A stretch of 64,000 nucleotides of DNA, taken from positions 62,001-126,000 of the forward strand of contig CAZHXN010000001.1 in NCBI GenBank assembly GCA_964536415.1. The letters run 5' to 3'. Origin of the DNA: Trichothermofontia sp964536415. Its GTDB lineage: Bacteria; Cyanobacteriota; Cyanobacteriia; B231. The position numbers were made by a program, and so were the translations under genes. The notes below the pieces were generated by a model. That model was not told the DNA's origin, ran no database searches, and saw only the letters and a program-made list of their open reading frames with translations. Positions 17,078 through 25,643 of this stretch are shown here, piece after piece; positions within the stretch are counted from its first letter, which is position 1, and each line of letters opens with the position of its first letter.

Positions 17078-17443
17078 TTGGCTCAAGCCAATTGCCTGCC
17101 CCTCACGGAGGCGACAAAGGCTGTAATGACACCCACCGACTTAACCGCCCCATCCCTAACAATTGTTACGAGTTGGGCACCCTGGTACATTATCAACTCC
17201 AATGACAAGAAGCGGGCACGGCTCAATTGCTTATCCCATTTCCTCAGCCTATTCCCCTACGAACCCACTCCACGAGAACCCGTTACGTTGCCCGATCGCG
17301 ATCTTCAACACGCCTATGATGATGAGACACCCATGTTGAAGCGTCGCTGGATTCCGGAGAAATTCCGAGGGACCAGGATTTACAATGGGTTGAGAGAGGA
17401 GGATAAACGTAAGGATCAGATGGATCAACAGAGGATAACCTAA
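17078..17443 (+). pseudogene. C-terminal remnant of polyphosphate kinase 2 (PPK2)
   Basis: 'SWAPWYIINSNDKKRARLNC' followed by 'LSHFLSLFPYE' and 'LPDRDLQHAYDDETP' closely resembles the C-terminal third of PPK2 enzymes. The Walker A and B regions are absent, and upstream sequence (about 16990-17077) shows no matching frame. The only starts are TTG 17078 or ATG 17126 in unlike sequence. I read it as a decayed fragment. It ends 2 bp before the DUF2237 gene, so transcription may still pass through. Confidence 0.75.
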
Positions 17444-17445
17444 AG

Positions 17446-17829
17446 ATGACTGGAGGACCGCTGACCGGGGCAAAGAACGTATTGGGCGGAGAGCTTGTTC
17501 CCTGTAGTACCTCACCGATGACAGGCTTCTACCGTGATGGCTGCTGTCGCACGGGGACCGGCGATCACGGTGCCCACGTCGTCTGCGCCGAAATGACCGC
17601 TGAGTTTTTGGCCTTTACCAAGCGTCAGGGTAATGACTTGACTACGCCCATACCAGCCTTCCAATTTCCGGGGTTGCAACCAGGCGATCGCTGGTGCCTA
17701 TGCGCACTACGCTGGCAGGAAGCCCTGGAAGCAGGCGTTGCCCCTCCCGTATTTCTGAATGCAACCCATGCTTTGGCATTGGAATATGTCTCCCTAGCCG
17801 ACCTTCAGCGCCGAGCGGCGGATGGTTGA
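17446..17829 (+). CDS. DUF2237 family protein
   Basis: 127 residues matching a small conserved family of unknown function along the whole length: 'NVLGGELVPCSTSPMTGFYR', 'DGCCRTGTGDHGAHVVCAEM', 'LAFTKRQGNDLTTPIPAF', 'GLQPGDRWCLCALRWQEALE' and 'ATHALALEYVSLADLQR'. The conserved Cys residues suggest a metal or redox role, which is inference. No signal peptide. Confidence 0.9.
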   Translation: MTGGPLTGAKNVLGGELVPCSTSPMTGFYRDGCCRTGTGDHGAHVVCAEMTAEFLAFTKRQGNDLTTPIPAFQFPGLQPGDRWCLCALRWQEALEAGVAPPVFLNATHALALEYVSLADLQRRAADG

Positions 17830-17881
17830 TTCTGGGTTAGTACACCGTTTTGCCATACTTCCATGCCCAGCAAGGTACAGG

Positions 17882-17901
17882 CAAGGGGCTTAAGCCCCTT
17901 G
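17882..17901. terminator. 20-bp perfect palindrome after DUF2237
   Basis: CAAGGGGCTTAAGCCCCTTG lies 53 bp downstream of the stop and could fold into a stable hairpin. It has only a weak T-rich follow-on (TTAG), so it may be a terminator or simply a dispersed palindrome. Confidence 0.5.
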
Positions 17902-18059
17902 TTAGAAAGGCTTGAACGTTTGTGTTGAGCCAGCGAGACCCCACACATTCACCAGCTTTTGCCCAATATCTTAGACATACCGCGCGACTACCCAAAACTA
18001 AGTTTGACAAATTTACGATCGCCTAATTTCAGGATCGCCTCAGTCTCAGATCGCCAGCG

Positions 18060-18299
18060 TTAAATAACCTGCTCGACTTCCACAATCTCCGGGATAAACT
18101 CACGGAGCCGCCGTTCAATACCCATACGCAGGGTCATGGTCGAACTAGGGCAAGACCCACAAGCCCCTTGCAACCGCAGTTTCACCACTGGCCCTTCAAT
18201 CTCCACTAGTTCAACGTTCCCACCATCAGACATCAGGTAGGGACGCAGTTCATCTAACACTTGCTCAACATTTTCGGGGGTGAGTGCCATCGTAGCCAT
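18060..18299 (-). CDS. nfu: Nfu-type iron-sulfur cluster scaffold
   Basis: 79 residues from ATG 18299 (a TTG at 18320 would add seven). This is the NifU C-terminal domain: 'ENVEQVLDELRPYLMSDGGN', 'LRLQGACGSCPSSTMTL', 'GIERRLREFIPEIVEVEQV'. The CxxC thiols (CGSC) assemble and pass on [4Fe-4S] clusters; in cyanobacteria the Nfu protein is linked to photosystem I cluster supply. The ribosome site GGTGG precedes the ATG. Confidence 0.93.
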   Translation of the reverse strand: MATMALTPENVEQVLDELRPYLMSDGGNVELVEIEGPVVKLRLQGACGSCPSSTMTLRMGIERRLREFIPEIVEVEQVI

Positions 18300-18632
18300 A
18301 GTGATTTCCACCTTAAGCAATGTAACAAAGACGCTTGTTGCTATTCTACCGCGTCAGATCGTTAGCATTGGAACCGCGATTCTCCTGCGGAGACGCTGCG
18401 TGAACAAGCGGGTGGAAGATCCGTCTCTCTCTTCTCTTTTCTTCTCTTGCCTCTTTTCTCTCTCCTTCTCTGCCACCGGTCAACTCTGTATCAAGTTTGG
18501 CTAAACAGGGGAAGCCCTCAGTGGCAGCAATATTAAAGCTTTGGTAAAGATGCCCGATCGGGCGTGCTGCGATCGGCGTGAGCGGGAACGCTGACTCAAA
18601 CAACGTGCTACGTGCTAACCGGGTGTATCGCC
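18300..18632. other. Intergenic region between divergent nfu and recQ
   Basis: About 330 bp without a gene. It holds the dispersed repeat copy at 18377-18405 and a pyrimidine-only stretch at about 18420-18477 made of CT/TTC runs. Promoters for nfu and recQ must lie here, but no convincing -35/-10 pair was identified. Confidence 0.6.
18377..18405 (-). repeat. Dispersed ~29-bp repeat, copy 1 (intergenic)
   Basis: Reverse-strand copy of the family with core GTTCRCGCAGCGTCTCCGCA followed by GGAGAATCG. Located between nfu and recQ. Its centre TCTCCGCAGGAGA is a small imperfect palindrome. Confidence 0.85.
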
Positions 18633-20102
18633 ATGCTATCTCCAGCCACCGCTCATGTTCTCTCCCCGACCCCTCCGACTTGGGAGCAGGTTCTGGCTAT
18701 CTTTCAGCAAATTTGGGGCTATAAACACTTTCGGGCACCCCAGGGGGAAGTTGTGCAGTGTTTGCTCGATCGCCGCGATGCCCTGATCGTAATGCCCACA
18801 GGGGGGGGTAAATCGATTTGTTTCCAACTCCCAGCCCTATTGCAATCTGGTTTGACGTTAGTGGTGTCTCCGCTGGTGGCCTTGATGGAAAACCAGGTAC
18901 AGGACCTGCAACAGCGGCACCTGCCCGCCGCTCTATTACATAGTGAGTTGTCCCCCAGCGATCGGCGACGAACGCTCGCAGCCCTGGAACGCCAACAATT
19001 GCGGCTGCTGTACCTTTCACCGGAAACCTTACTGAGTCCTCCCGTCTGGAACATCCTGAGCCAACCCCAAATCCAGATCAATGGCGTGATCCTGGATGAG
19101 GCCCATTGTCTGGTCCAGTGGGGGGATACCTTCCGGCCCACCTACCGCCGTCTAGGCGCAGTGCGTCCCACCTTACTTAAGACTAAACCGGCGGGGACTA
19201 AAATCCCGATCGCCGCCTTTACCGCCACCGCCAATCCCCACGCCCAAGCCGTGATTCAGTCCGTCCTGCAACTGGATCATCCCCATTCCTTCCTCATCAA
19301 CCCCTATCGAGCCAACCTGATGCTGAAAACCCAGGTGGCGTGGACCCCACGGGGACGTTACCAGCAACTGCGTAAGTTTATTCAAACCCACCCGCAGCAA
19401 TCGGGCTTGATCTATGTCCGCACCCGACGGGACAGTGAAGCCTTGGCCGATCGCCTCACCCAACATGGCCTACCCACAGCCGCCTACCACGCCGGACTCC
19501 CCCCCCAGGTCCGTCGGCAACTAGAGCGGGCTTGGCTGAGTGGGGAACTCCCCTTTGTGGTGTGTACATCAGCCTTTGGGATGGGGATTAACAAGCCTGA
19601 TGTGCGCTGGGTCGCCCATTTCCATCCGCCGTTGCTCCTGTCGGAATATGTGCAAGAAGTCGGACGGGCAGGGCGGGACGGTCAACCGGCAACAGCCCTA
19701 GCGTTAATCAGTGAACCCACCGGCTGGCTAGACTCAGAAGATAAGCAACGCCAGCAGTTTTTCCTCGATCGCCTGCGGTCACAACACCAGAAAGCCACCC
19801 AACTCATGCGTAAACTGCCGCCCCAAGGCCATATCCAGGCAGTGAGCCAACAATTTCCCGACGCCGCGATCGCCCTAGCCACCCTCCACAGCCTGGGTCA
19901 ACTGGAGTGGCAAGATCCCTTTCACTATCGTTTGCATCCCCGTTCACCCCAGCAGCAGTCAGGGATGGGTCCTGCCCAGACAGAAATCATTCGGTACTTC
20001 CGGACCCGTGAGTGTCGTTGGCAGTTTTTGCTCCAAGCCTTTGGCTTCACGGAAATAGCCCACACCTTTCGTTGCGGTCACTGCGATAATTGTCACCGGT
20101 AA
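18633..20102 (+). CDS. recQ: RecQ-family ATP-dependent DNA helicase
   Basis: 489 residues from ATG 18633. Helicase motifs are visible in order: Q-motif region 'FRAPQGEVVQCLL', I 'MPTGGGKSICFQLPAL', II 'ILDEAHCLVQWG', III 'AFTATANP', IV-V 'GLIYVRTRRDSEAL' and 'TSAFGMGINKPDVRWVAHF', VI 'QEVGRAGRDGQ'. A zinc-binding end with Cys residues ('CRWQFLL...CGHCDNC') follows, and there is no HRDC domain, so it is a short RecQ. Such enzymes unwind forks and recombination intermediates. Confidence 0.93.
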   Translation: MLSPATAHVLSPTPPTWEQVLAIFQQIWGYKHFRAPQGEVVQCLLDRRDALIVMPTGGGKSICFQLPALLQSGLTLVVSPLVALMENQVQDLQQRHLPAALLHSELSPSDRRRTLAALERQQLRLLYLSPETLLSPPVWNILSQPQIQINGVILDEAHCLVQWGDTFRPTYRRLGAVRPTLLKTKPAGTKIPIAAFTATANPHAQAVIQSVLQLDHPHSFLINPYRANLMLKTQVAWTPRGRYQQLRKFIQTHPQQSGLIYVRTRRDSEALADRLTQHGLPTAAYHAGLPPQVRRQLERAWLSGELPFVVCTSAFGMGINKPDVRWVAHFHPPLLLSEYVQEVGRAGRDGQPATALALISEPTGWLDSEDKQRQQFFLDRLRSQHQKATQLMRKLPPQGHIQAVSQQFPDAAIALATLHSLGQLEWQDPFHYRLHPRSPQQQSGMGPAQTEIIRYFRTRECRWQFLLQAFGFTEIAHTFRCGHCDNCHR

Positions 20103-20305
20103 CTAGGGTAGAAGTGAAGAACGAGACGTGAGGCTTGGGAAGTGGGAATTGGGTTCCTCACTCCTCACCGCTATCTTCTCACTTCTAACCTGTGCTCTAA
20201 AATCAAACTCCGCTGTATTTGAAGAGTGGCTGGTTATCCATGACGAGTCATCGCCAGGAAGGCTTGCCAAGGGGGTAACGAAGTGTAAGACTCAAGAAAT
20301 AGCGC

Positions 20306-20334
20306 GTTCGCGCAGCGTCTCCGCAGGAGAATCG
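20306..20334 (+). repeat. Dispersed ~29-bp repeat, copy 2 (intergenic)
   Basis: Exact-type copy GTTCGCGCAGCGTCTCCGCA + GGAGAATCG, 25 bp upstream of cpcS. A second copy lies inside that gene about 100 bp further on. Confidence 0.9.
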
Positions 20335-20358
20335 TGATCAAGACGGCTGACCTAAAAC

Positions 20359-20943
20359 ATGAATATTATCGAATTTTTTGTTGCCTATTCCGGCAAGTGG
20401 TTATCGCAACGCACCAGCCATAACCTGGCATGGCCGCGTTCGCGCAGTGTCTCCGCAGGAGAATCGGAAAGTGGCAAAGCCGAAGTCCAGATTGAACTAT
20501 TGACTGCCGCTCAGCCAGAAGTCATCCAACTCTGTCAACACGGTAATCTGGCCGCAGCCAAAGCGCTCTGCGGTGCCCGTATTACCTGGAAAGGCATGAT
20601 GGCGGCGGAGACTCAGCAACAAGTCGGGACCACCCTCCTAGTCGCGCTCGCCACTGGAGATGATCTGAACCAAGGGCACCTACTACAGCAAAATGGCCGC
20701 ACGGGACTCCTGACGGGTCGCTATCTCCTGGGCGCTGATGAAGTCTTGACCCTGACGACGGCATCCGAATCTCTGTCTTTAGAAGAGCGGTTATGGTTTG
20801 CGGGGCCAAATCTGCGGTTACGTACTAGCCTTTTGAAGCAAGCCAATGGTTTTAGCAGTGCCGCCTTCTGCTCAGAAATTCGTATCGGTGGCGTTCAGCC
20901 CCCGGCGTCAGCAGCCCCCGTCGCGACTTCATCGGCTTCCTGA
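20359..20943 (+). CDS. cpcS: CpcS/CpeS-type phycobiliprotein lyase, with repeat-derived insertion
   Basis: 194 residues. The lipocalin-fold lyase attaches phycocyanobilin to Cys84-type sites of phycobiliproteins. Family blocks are 'MNIIEFFVAYSGKWLSQRTS', 'GARITWKGMMA', 'GTTLLVALA', 'EERLWFAGPNLRLRTSLLK' and 'SSAAFCSEIRIG'. Between 'HNLAW' and 'ESGKAE' lies an extra stretch 'PRSRSVSAGES', encoded by a copy of the dispersed repeat (20438-20466); relatives I recall go straight from the Leu-Ala pair to 'ESGK'. The frame remains open, so the enzyme may tolerate the insert in this loop. Confidence 0.88.
   Translation: MNIIEFFVAYSGKWLSQRTSHNLAWPRSRSVSAGESESGKAEVQIELLTAAQPEVIQLCQHGNLAAAKALCGARITWKGMMAAETQQQVGTTLLVALATGDDLNQGHLLQQNGRTGLLTGRYLLGADEVLTLTTASESLSLEERLWFAGPNLRLRTSLLKQANGFSSAAFCSEIRIGGVQPPASAAPVATSSAS
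20438..20466 (+). repeat. Dispersed ~29-bp repeat, copy 3, inside cpcS
   Basis: GTTCGCGCAGTGTCTCCGCA + GGAGAATCG; one base differs from copy 2. It lies in frame within cpcS and encodes 'RSRSVSAGES' with flanking bases. Confidence 0.9.
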
Positions 20944-20987
20944 GGGTGCTTCTACCGCGATTCAACAACCCCGATTCAAGTCAACCC

Positions 20988-21770
20988 CTATTCCGCCGTG
21001 CTGGAGTTTACCCGCGATCGCAGGGCCGCTAGCGTCGTTTCCAGGCGACTAAATTCATCCTGCCTGTGCACCACGGCCCGCAACTTCTGATCTAGCTCCG
21101 AGACCGATTGAGTGGGGACGAATTGGTGAATGGGCGCATGATTGACTTCTGGTTCCTCGCTGGCCCGATTCTCCGGGGGAGATGCGGCGCGAACCCCAGC
21201 GAGCAGGGGCTTTGCCGCTGGGGCTGGCTGGCTGAGGGCATTGAGTTGACGTTCCAGGGTGGGCACTGGCAACCGGCGGACGGGCGGGAAAGGAGGCGCG
21301 CTCGGTTCAGCCGTATGCCACGGTTCAATACGTGCCCCAGCGAGGCTGCGCGTTCCCACTGGTAAACGGGTCATCCCTTGGGTCTGCTGCTGTTGCGACT
21401 GCCGCACCGAGTAGGCAACGGGCTTATCACGATGATCGTCACTCATGCCTTCTGCCGTAAAGTCCACACCCGAAAACCGGCTGCAAATAATACGCTCAAA
21501 GTCATTGCCAAAGTGGTACAGGGGCCGCCCTCGCCGTTGCCAAAAGGCCAGAATCTGCTCGACGGACACCGCCTTATACCGCCCCTGATACAGGCTCTCA
21601 ATCACTGCTAGGCGCACCCAATTGAGGGGATAGGTGCTGGCCCAGCTTTCCACCAATTGTTCCGGTGTATACCGACCCAAATCAAAGCTATAGTTACTCA
21701 ACAAGGCGATCGCATGACCGGCAATGGGCGAGTGGGTCACTTCCAGGAGATCTTCCATGAGTTGTGACAT
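20988..21770 (-). CDS. Cyanobacterial hypothetical protein, conserved N-terminus
   Basis: 260 residues from ATG 21770 (a GTG at 21797 would add nine). The N-terminal third ('LSNYSFDLGRYTPEQLVESW', 'YPLNWVRLAVIESLYQGRYK', 'QILAFWQRRGRPLYHFGNDF') looks structured and familiar from cyanobacteria, possibly a DnaD-like helical domain. The middle is Pro/Gln-rich and unstructured, and the C-terminus is a short coiled coil. The linker contains 'VRAASPPENRA', encoded by a dispersed-repeat copy. Function unknown. Confidence 0.7.
   Translation of the reverse strand: MSQLMEDLLEVTHSPIAGHAIALLSNYSFDLGRYTPEQLVESWASTYPLNWVRLAVIESLYQGRYKAVSVEQILAFWQRRGRPLYHFGNDFERIICSRFSGVDFTAEGMSDDHRDKPVAYSVRQSQQQQTQGMTRLPVGTRSLAGARIEPWHTAEPSAPPFPPVRRLPVPTLERQLNALSQPAPAAKPLLAGVRAASPPENRASEEPEVNHAPIHQFVPTQSVSELDQKLRAVVHRQDEFSRLETTLAALRSRVNSSTAE
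21166..21194 (-). repeat. Dispersed ~29-bp repeat, copy 4, inside a hypothetical gene
   Basis: Antisense-strand copy (reads GTTCGCGCCGCATCTCCCCC + GGAGAATCG on the coding strand). It encodes 'VRAASPPENR', the same peptide found in the nrtR product. Confidence 0.85.
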
Positions 21771-22196
21771 AGGTACTGAGTGCTGTAAAAGGTACACTGG
21801 GAAAATGCTTGCTGCTAGGAGTGAAAACCTAGGAGTGAGAATAGAGGAGTGAGTATTGAGTTACGCATTCCTCGCGTCTCGTTTCTCGTTTTTTGTGACA
21901 TTAGCAACAAGGTATCAGCAACTGCCTGTTTGAAGGCGCAGGGTCAAGCGTTGCTCAAGGAGTACCTCTTCTCACAGGAGACCGAAAGCGCAATTTCCTC
22001 CTAGCAGGGCAACGTGTTCGCGCAGCATCTTTACCGGAGAATTGTTTCGCCTTGCCTTGGGGACAAGCACGGCCTCTCATTCCAGCATAACCTCCAACTC
22101 TAGATTGGGGAAGCACCCCCATTCAAAAGAAGTGGAAGAACAGAGGAGCGGATCTTGAGTTACCCGCTCCTCACGTCTCGCTTCTCGTTACTTTCC
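21771..22196. other. Intergenic region with dispersed repeats
   Basis: About 425 bp without a gene. It holds repeat copy 5 (22016-22044) and two related purine-rich segments, 21844-21895 and 22142-22195, which share GAGGAG, TTGAGTTAC and CGTCTCG-TTCTCGTT blocks. A reverse-oriented relative of these blocks is at about 20118-20165. Confidence 0.6.
22016..22044 (+). repeat. Dispersed ~29-bp repeat, copy 5 (intergenic, diverged)
   Basis: GTTCGCGCAGCATCTTTACC + GGAGAATTG; diverged in the palindromic centre, which shows that the family also drifts outside genes. Confidence 0.75.
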
Positions 22197-25121
22197 CTAG
22201 GGCACTACCCCATCACTGACCGGGCGCACGTTCATATCCGGGAAGGGTTCCGGATTGCCATTCCAGTTAAAGTCGCTGATGCGCAGGTTAATCGAGCCGA
22301 TTTGTAGAACCGGGTTGAAGCGCAGGACCACCCCATAGGTGCGGCGGCTATACTCCAGGATATAGTCCGTCGTGATTCGGTCTTCCTTGTCCAGATTGAC
22401 CGCCGTCTGGAAGCCAAACCGCAGGGGACCATACACCTGCTGGCTCAGGCTAAAGGCCAATACCCGCCGATCTTCGATACGATCGAACTTAAAGGGGGAT
22501 TCCCCATCCCGTAAACTTTGGGAATAACGCACATTAAACGCGGTGTAGTCGAAGAAGTCGCGGCTAAACTTGCCAAACTGGCCCTCTAGGGCCAGACTCC
22601 CGGTCAGGGCATTCTGGAAATCGCCGCTGGTATAGGATGTGAGAATTCCCCGCATCCCCGCGACCAGTCGCACAAAGGGAACGATCGGGACCGGGCTATA
22701 GCGCAAGCCTTCCGTCTCCGTTGGCGGGAGGGGTGTCCCCTGCCAGAGGGGCAACCGCTGGCTAAGGCCCGCTGTCGCTTGGTAGCGCCCCAGTTCGACT
22801 AACCCTTCTCCCTGCCCCGGATCGAGGAGGTCGATCTGATCGGTTTTCGCGTTTACCACCTGGGCACCCACCTGGTAGTTGAGGCGGGGGCCATCTTCTC
22901 CCAGGGGAATATTGGGCGAGGTGAGCACAACCCCCAGACTGCTCTGGACATCCTGGAAGCCGAGGGAACCATTGAAGAGGCGATCGCGATAGCTGTATTC
23001 CAGATTGAGATTATGGTCACCAATTTCCTGCTGGACGCGCAAACTGGCCCGGAGCTTATCAGCCAAATCTTCAAAATCCAGGCTGGCAAAGTTGGCAACC
23101 CCTCGCACGGAGGTTTGGGGGCTGAGGGTGCCATCTAACCGGGCAATTAACCCATAGAGGGCAGGATCGATCGGATTGGGTCCCTCATTAATTGCCTTCT
23201 GCACCAACAATTGGGGCGTGACCCGCAGACGCACCGGACCCCTCGCAATCACATTAAAGGTTCGTTCAATGTAGATGCCCCCCCGTTCTTCCTGGTCATA
23301 GCCGATGTTCACCAGCCCGGGTTCACGCGGTTCCTTACTGAGGATCGTGCGCTCCCGCAACAGGGGGACAGAAAAGCCCTGATCAAACACGAGCCGGGGA
23401 CGCCGGGTAATCAGTTCATCGGCTTGGGGAGAAATATGGGTGAGAGTGGCTTGGGGGGTGCGCAGTTCCAACTCGGCAGGCGCGAAGGGATCGTTAGTAA
23501 TCCGCACATTCTGGGCCTGCCAGCCAAAGGCATTGAAATCAACGTGATCCGCCTCAAAGCGTAAGCGCCGCACCGCCCCCTGTCGCTTCATATCCGGGGC
23601 ATCCCGCCCGACCCCCACACCCACCTGAAAGTCCCCTAGCCCCCGTTGAACCCGCAGGGGTTGGGTAGCCAGGGCACGATCGCTCAGGAGGGGTTGGGGT
23701 CCCGTAGTCGCTGTGGCTGCCGGGGCATCAAAGGCAAAGTCAGCGCCAGCAGTCGGCAGGAAGATCTCTCCATTGGCATTAAAAATAGTGCCTTCCTCCT
23801 GGACAAAGCGGTACTCAAACCGCTCCCCCCGTAACACCTGTTCGCCCCGCCGCAGGGCCACATTGCCCTCAGCCATGATGAAGCGATTGGCTAAATTGAC
23901 TTGGAGGCGATCGGCGGTCAACACCGACTGGCGAAACCGTAACTCCACATTCCCCGTGGCCGTCACGATCTGGCGTTGCTCATCGTATTCCTGCTGATCC
24001 GACGTGAGTTCCACAACATCACTGGGACTGGCCAGGAGATCCTCGGCAGTCGCATCTGGAGAGGGGATCTCCAGGGTTTCTGCCGTGGGGGCTGTTTCCG
24101 CTGCTGCCGCGTCGGGAGCCACGCTTCCCCTTTGGGGAGGCTGCACGATCGCCGGTTTCGTTGCGTCTGGCTGGATGGGCGCATCCCTCACCGGCGGGGG
24201 AACCTCGATAACCGTCGGTGGTTCGATCGCTCCACCCGGTTGGTCGAGCGGTGCTGACCCCGTCTCTGGCTCCGATCGCGGGGGCAGCGGGGCGCTGGGC
24301 GATCGAACGGGGGGGGCAGGGGGGCGGGGTGGGGGCTGTTCGGGGGTAGGGGGAGCCAGGATCGGAACGGTATCGGTCTGGGATGTTTGGAGCGGCTCCT
24401 CTACGGCGGCTGGATGGGCTGAAGGAGGCGTCGTTGCGGGGGAAGTAGCAGACCGAGTAACGGGGAGCGGGGTAGGAACCGGGATGGCCGGATGGGGCTG
24501 ATCGTCATGCACCGGGGGAGACACGACGCGATTTTCCTGGGGAGCAGTATCTGCCTGAAGCGTTCCGGCCAGTTCGGCCATTGGGGGAAGTCGGGGTGGC
24601 GTTGGCTCTCTTAGCGGCGTTTCCCCTTGGGGGGTTGGGGTCGCCAAGGGAGGCATCACAGTGGGAACCACGACCTCTGTAGGTCCCCCTTGTCCCAGGG
24701 GATGCCATACATCTACCGCGATCGGAGCGTCCCCCTGGCCTGCGAAGACGCCTGCTGCACCATTGGGCGGATGGGGCTGTGCCCAGGCGGGATAAAACAG
24801 CGGTAACGGCGACTGATCACCGATTCCCCTTTGGGGACGCTGCGTGAAGGGAACACTGCCGGGTAGCGTCGGCGGGGGAATTTGGGAACCATTTGATCGG
24901 CGAATGTGGGGGGGCTGTACCTGCGAGACCATGACCGATGCGATCGCCCTAGTCGTCCGCTGTTCCAGAAGACTGAGCGATAGCGTTTGAGCCGGAAAAG
25001 CCTGCGTCGGTTGGTGACGATGGGACAAGACAACCGTTCCAGGTGGTTCAAGGGCAACCTCCTGGTGACTGGGGAGCACAATAACGGGGATCGGCTCAGG
25101 TGGTAAGGCAGGGTACATCAT
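22197..25121 (-). CDS. LptD/OstA-like outer-membrane protein (DUF3769)
   Basis: 974 residues. About residues 1-370 form a Pro/Thr-rich low-complexity region. Then comes an OstA/LptD-type domain ('QIVTATGNVELRFRQSVLTA', 'DRLQVNLANRFIMAEGNVAL', 'LRGERFEYRF') and a large beta-barrel domain ending 'LRISDFNWNGNPEPFPDMNV'. This layout is that of the cyanobacterial LptD counterpart that inserts lipopolysaccharide into the outer membrane. No clear signal peptide is visible at the chosen ATG; a start further in is possible. Two repeat-like segments lie in the Pro-rich region. Confidence 0.85.
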   Translation of the reverse strand: MMYPALPPEPIPVIVLPSHQEVALEPPGTVVLSHRHQPTQAFPAQTLSLSLLEQRTTRAIASVMVSQVQPPHIRRSNGSQIPPPTLPGSVPFTQRPQRGIGDQSPLPLFYPAWAQPHPPNGAAGVFAGQGDAPIAVDVWHPLGQGGPTEVVVPTVMPPLATPTPQGETPLREPTPPRLPPMAELAGTLQADTAPQENRVVSPPVHDDQPHPAIPVPTPLPVTRSATSPATTPPSAHPAAVEEPLQTSQTDTVPILAPPTPEQPPPRPPAPPVRSPSAPLPPRSEPETGSAPLDQPGGAIEPPTVIEVPPPVRDAPIQPDATKPAIVQPPQRGSVAPDAAAAETAPTAETLEIPSPDATAEDLLASPSDVVELTSDQQEYDEQRQIVTATGNVELRFRQSVLTADRLQVNLANRFIMAEGNVALRRGEQVLRGERFEYRFVQEEGTIFNANGEIFLPTAGADFAFDAPAATATTGPQPLLSDRALATQPLRVQRGLGDFQVGVGVGRDAPDMKRQGAVRRLRFEADHVDFNAFGWQAQNVRITNDPFAPAELELRTPQATLTHISPQADELITRRPRLVFDQGFSVPLLRERTILSKEPREPGLVNIGYDQEERGGIYIERTFNVIARGPVRLRVTPQLLVQKAINEGPNPIDPALYGLIARLDGTLSPQTSVRGVANFASLDFEDLADKLRASLRVQQEIGDHNLNLEYSYRDRLFNGSLGFQDVQSSLGVVLTSPNIPLGEDGPRLNYQVGAQVVNAKTDQIDLLDPGQGEGLVELGRYQATAGLSQRLPLWQGTPLPPTETEGLRYSPVPIVPFVRLVAGMRGILTSYTSGDFQNALTGSLALEGQFGKFSRDFFDYTAFNVRYSQSLRDGESPFKFDRIEDRRVLAFSLSQQVYGPLRFGFQTAVNLDKEDRITTDYILEYSRRTYGVVLRFNPVLQIGSINLRISDFNWNGNPEPFPDMNVRPVSDGVVP
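24118..24148 (-). repeat. Probable diverged dispersed repeat in LptD-like gene
   Basis: On the coding strand it reads GTGCAGCCTCCCCAAAGGGG + AAGCGTGG, resembling copy 6 with its AAAGGGG centre. It encodes 'VQPPQRGSVA' in the Pro-rich linker. Weaker match than the other copies. Confidence 0.45.
24821..24848 (-). repeat. Dispersed repeat variant, copy 6, in LptD-like gene
   Basis: Coding strand reads TTCACGCAGCGTCCCCAAAG + GGGAATCG. Same outer arms as the main family (TTCACGCAGCGTC, GAATCG) but a CCCCAAAGGGG centre. It encodes 'FTQRPQRGIG' in the low-complexity N-terminal region. Confidence 0.75.
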
Positions 25122-25388
25122 TACGCTGCCATATTAGCCGACAGAATCCCCAAAGGACACTCGCCTGACCCATTTCTCTTCCTCACATCCACACGATTAG
25201 GACAAGTTCAAGTGCTTATGGCTATTATCGCCCCTGTTTCGGGAGAATGCCTAGCAAAATAAGCAAAGGGGACAGGCTAACGACCTATCCCACTCGCTAC
25301 GGAACCGACAGGATGCCAATTCCAAAATGCCGATTTTACGGATATTTGTCCCTCTGAAGGGCTGCTAGAGATCAGGTATCACTGGCGA

Positions 25389-25508
25389 TCACTGATCCAG
25401 GTCGCGACGGCGCGGGGCGCGGGCAGGGTCGCCGGAGAGCAGCCCGAAGACAAACAGGGCGACAAAAAAGGTAACGACGATATAAACCGTGATTTTGAGG
25501 GCTTCCAT
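25389..25508 (-). CDS. psbI: Photosystem II reaction centre protein PsbI
   Basis: A 39-residue single-helix protein of the PSII core, next to D1. 'MEALKITVYIVVTFFVALFV' followed by 'FGLLSGDPAR' matches PsbI across its length; the usual C-terminus 'NPxRxDLE' here reads 'APRRRDLDQ'. I start it at ATG 25508; the longer upstream frame is not family-like. It stands alone, with about 135 bp to the next gene. Confidence 0.95.
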   Translation of the reverse strand: MEALKITVYIVVTFFVALFVFGLLSGDPARAPRRRDLDQ

Positions 25509-25643
25509 ACCAATCTCTCCGAAGGGCAAATAGGGATCAAAAACTTTCGTTAAGATAACTTTCCCATCATACCGAACCACGGCACCCCTCACTGCATTCC
25601 GATCACCGCGATCGGGATCAGGCGATTGACCGGCTCACCCTTC

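Noticed and set aside
24004..24501. 165-codon Gly/Ser-rich plus-strand frame opposite the LptD-like gene
   Set aside because: Arises from the complementary strand of the Pro-rich linker; no start context or motif.
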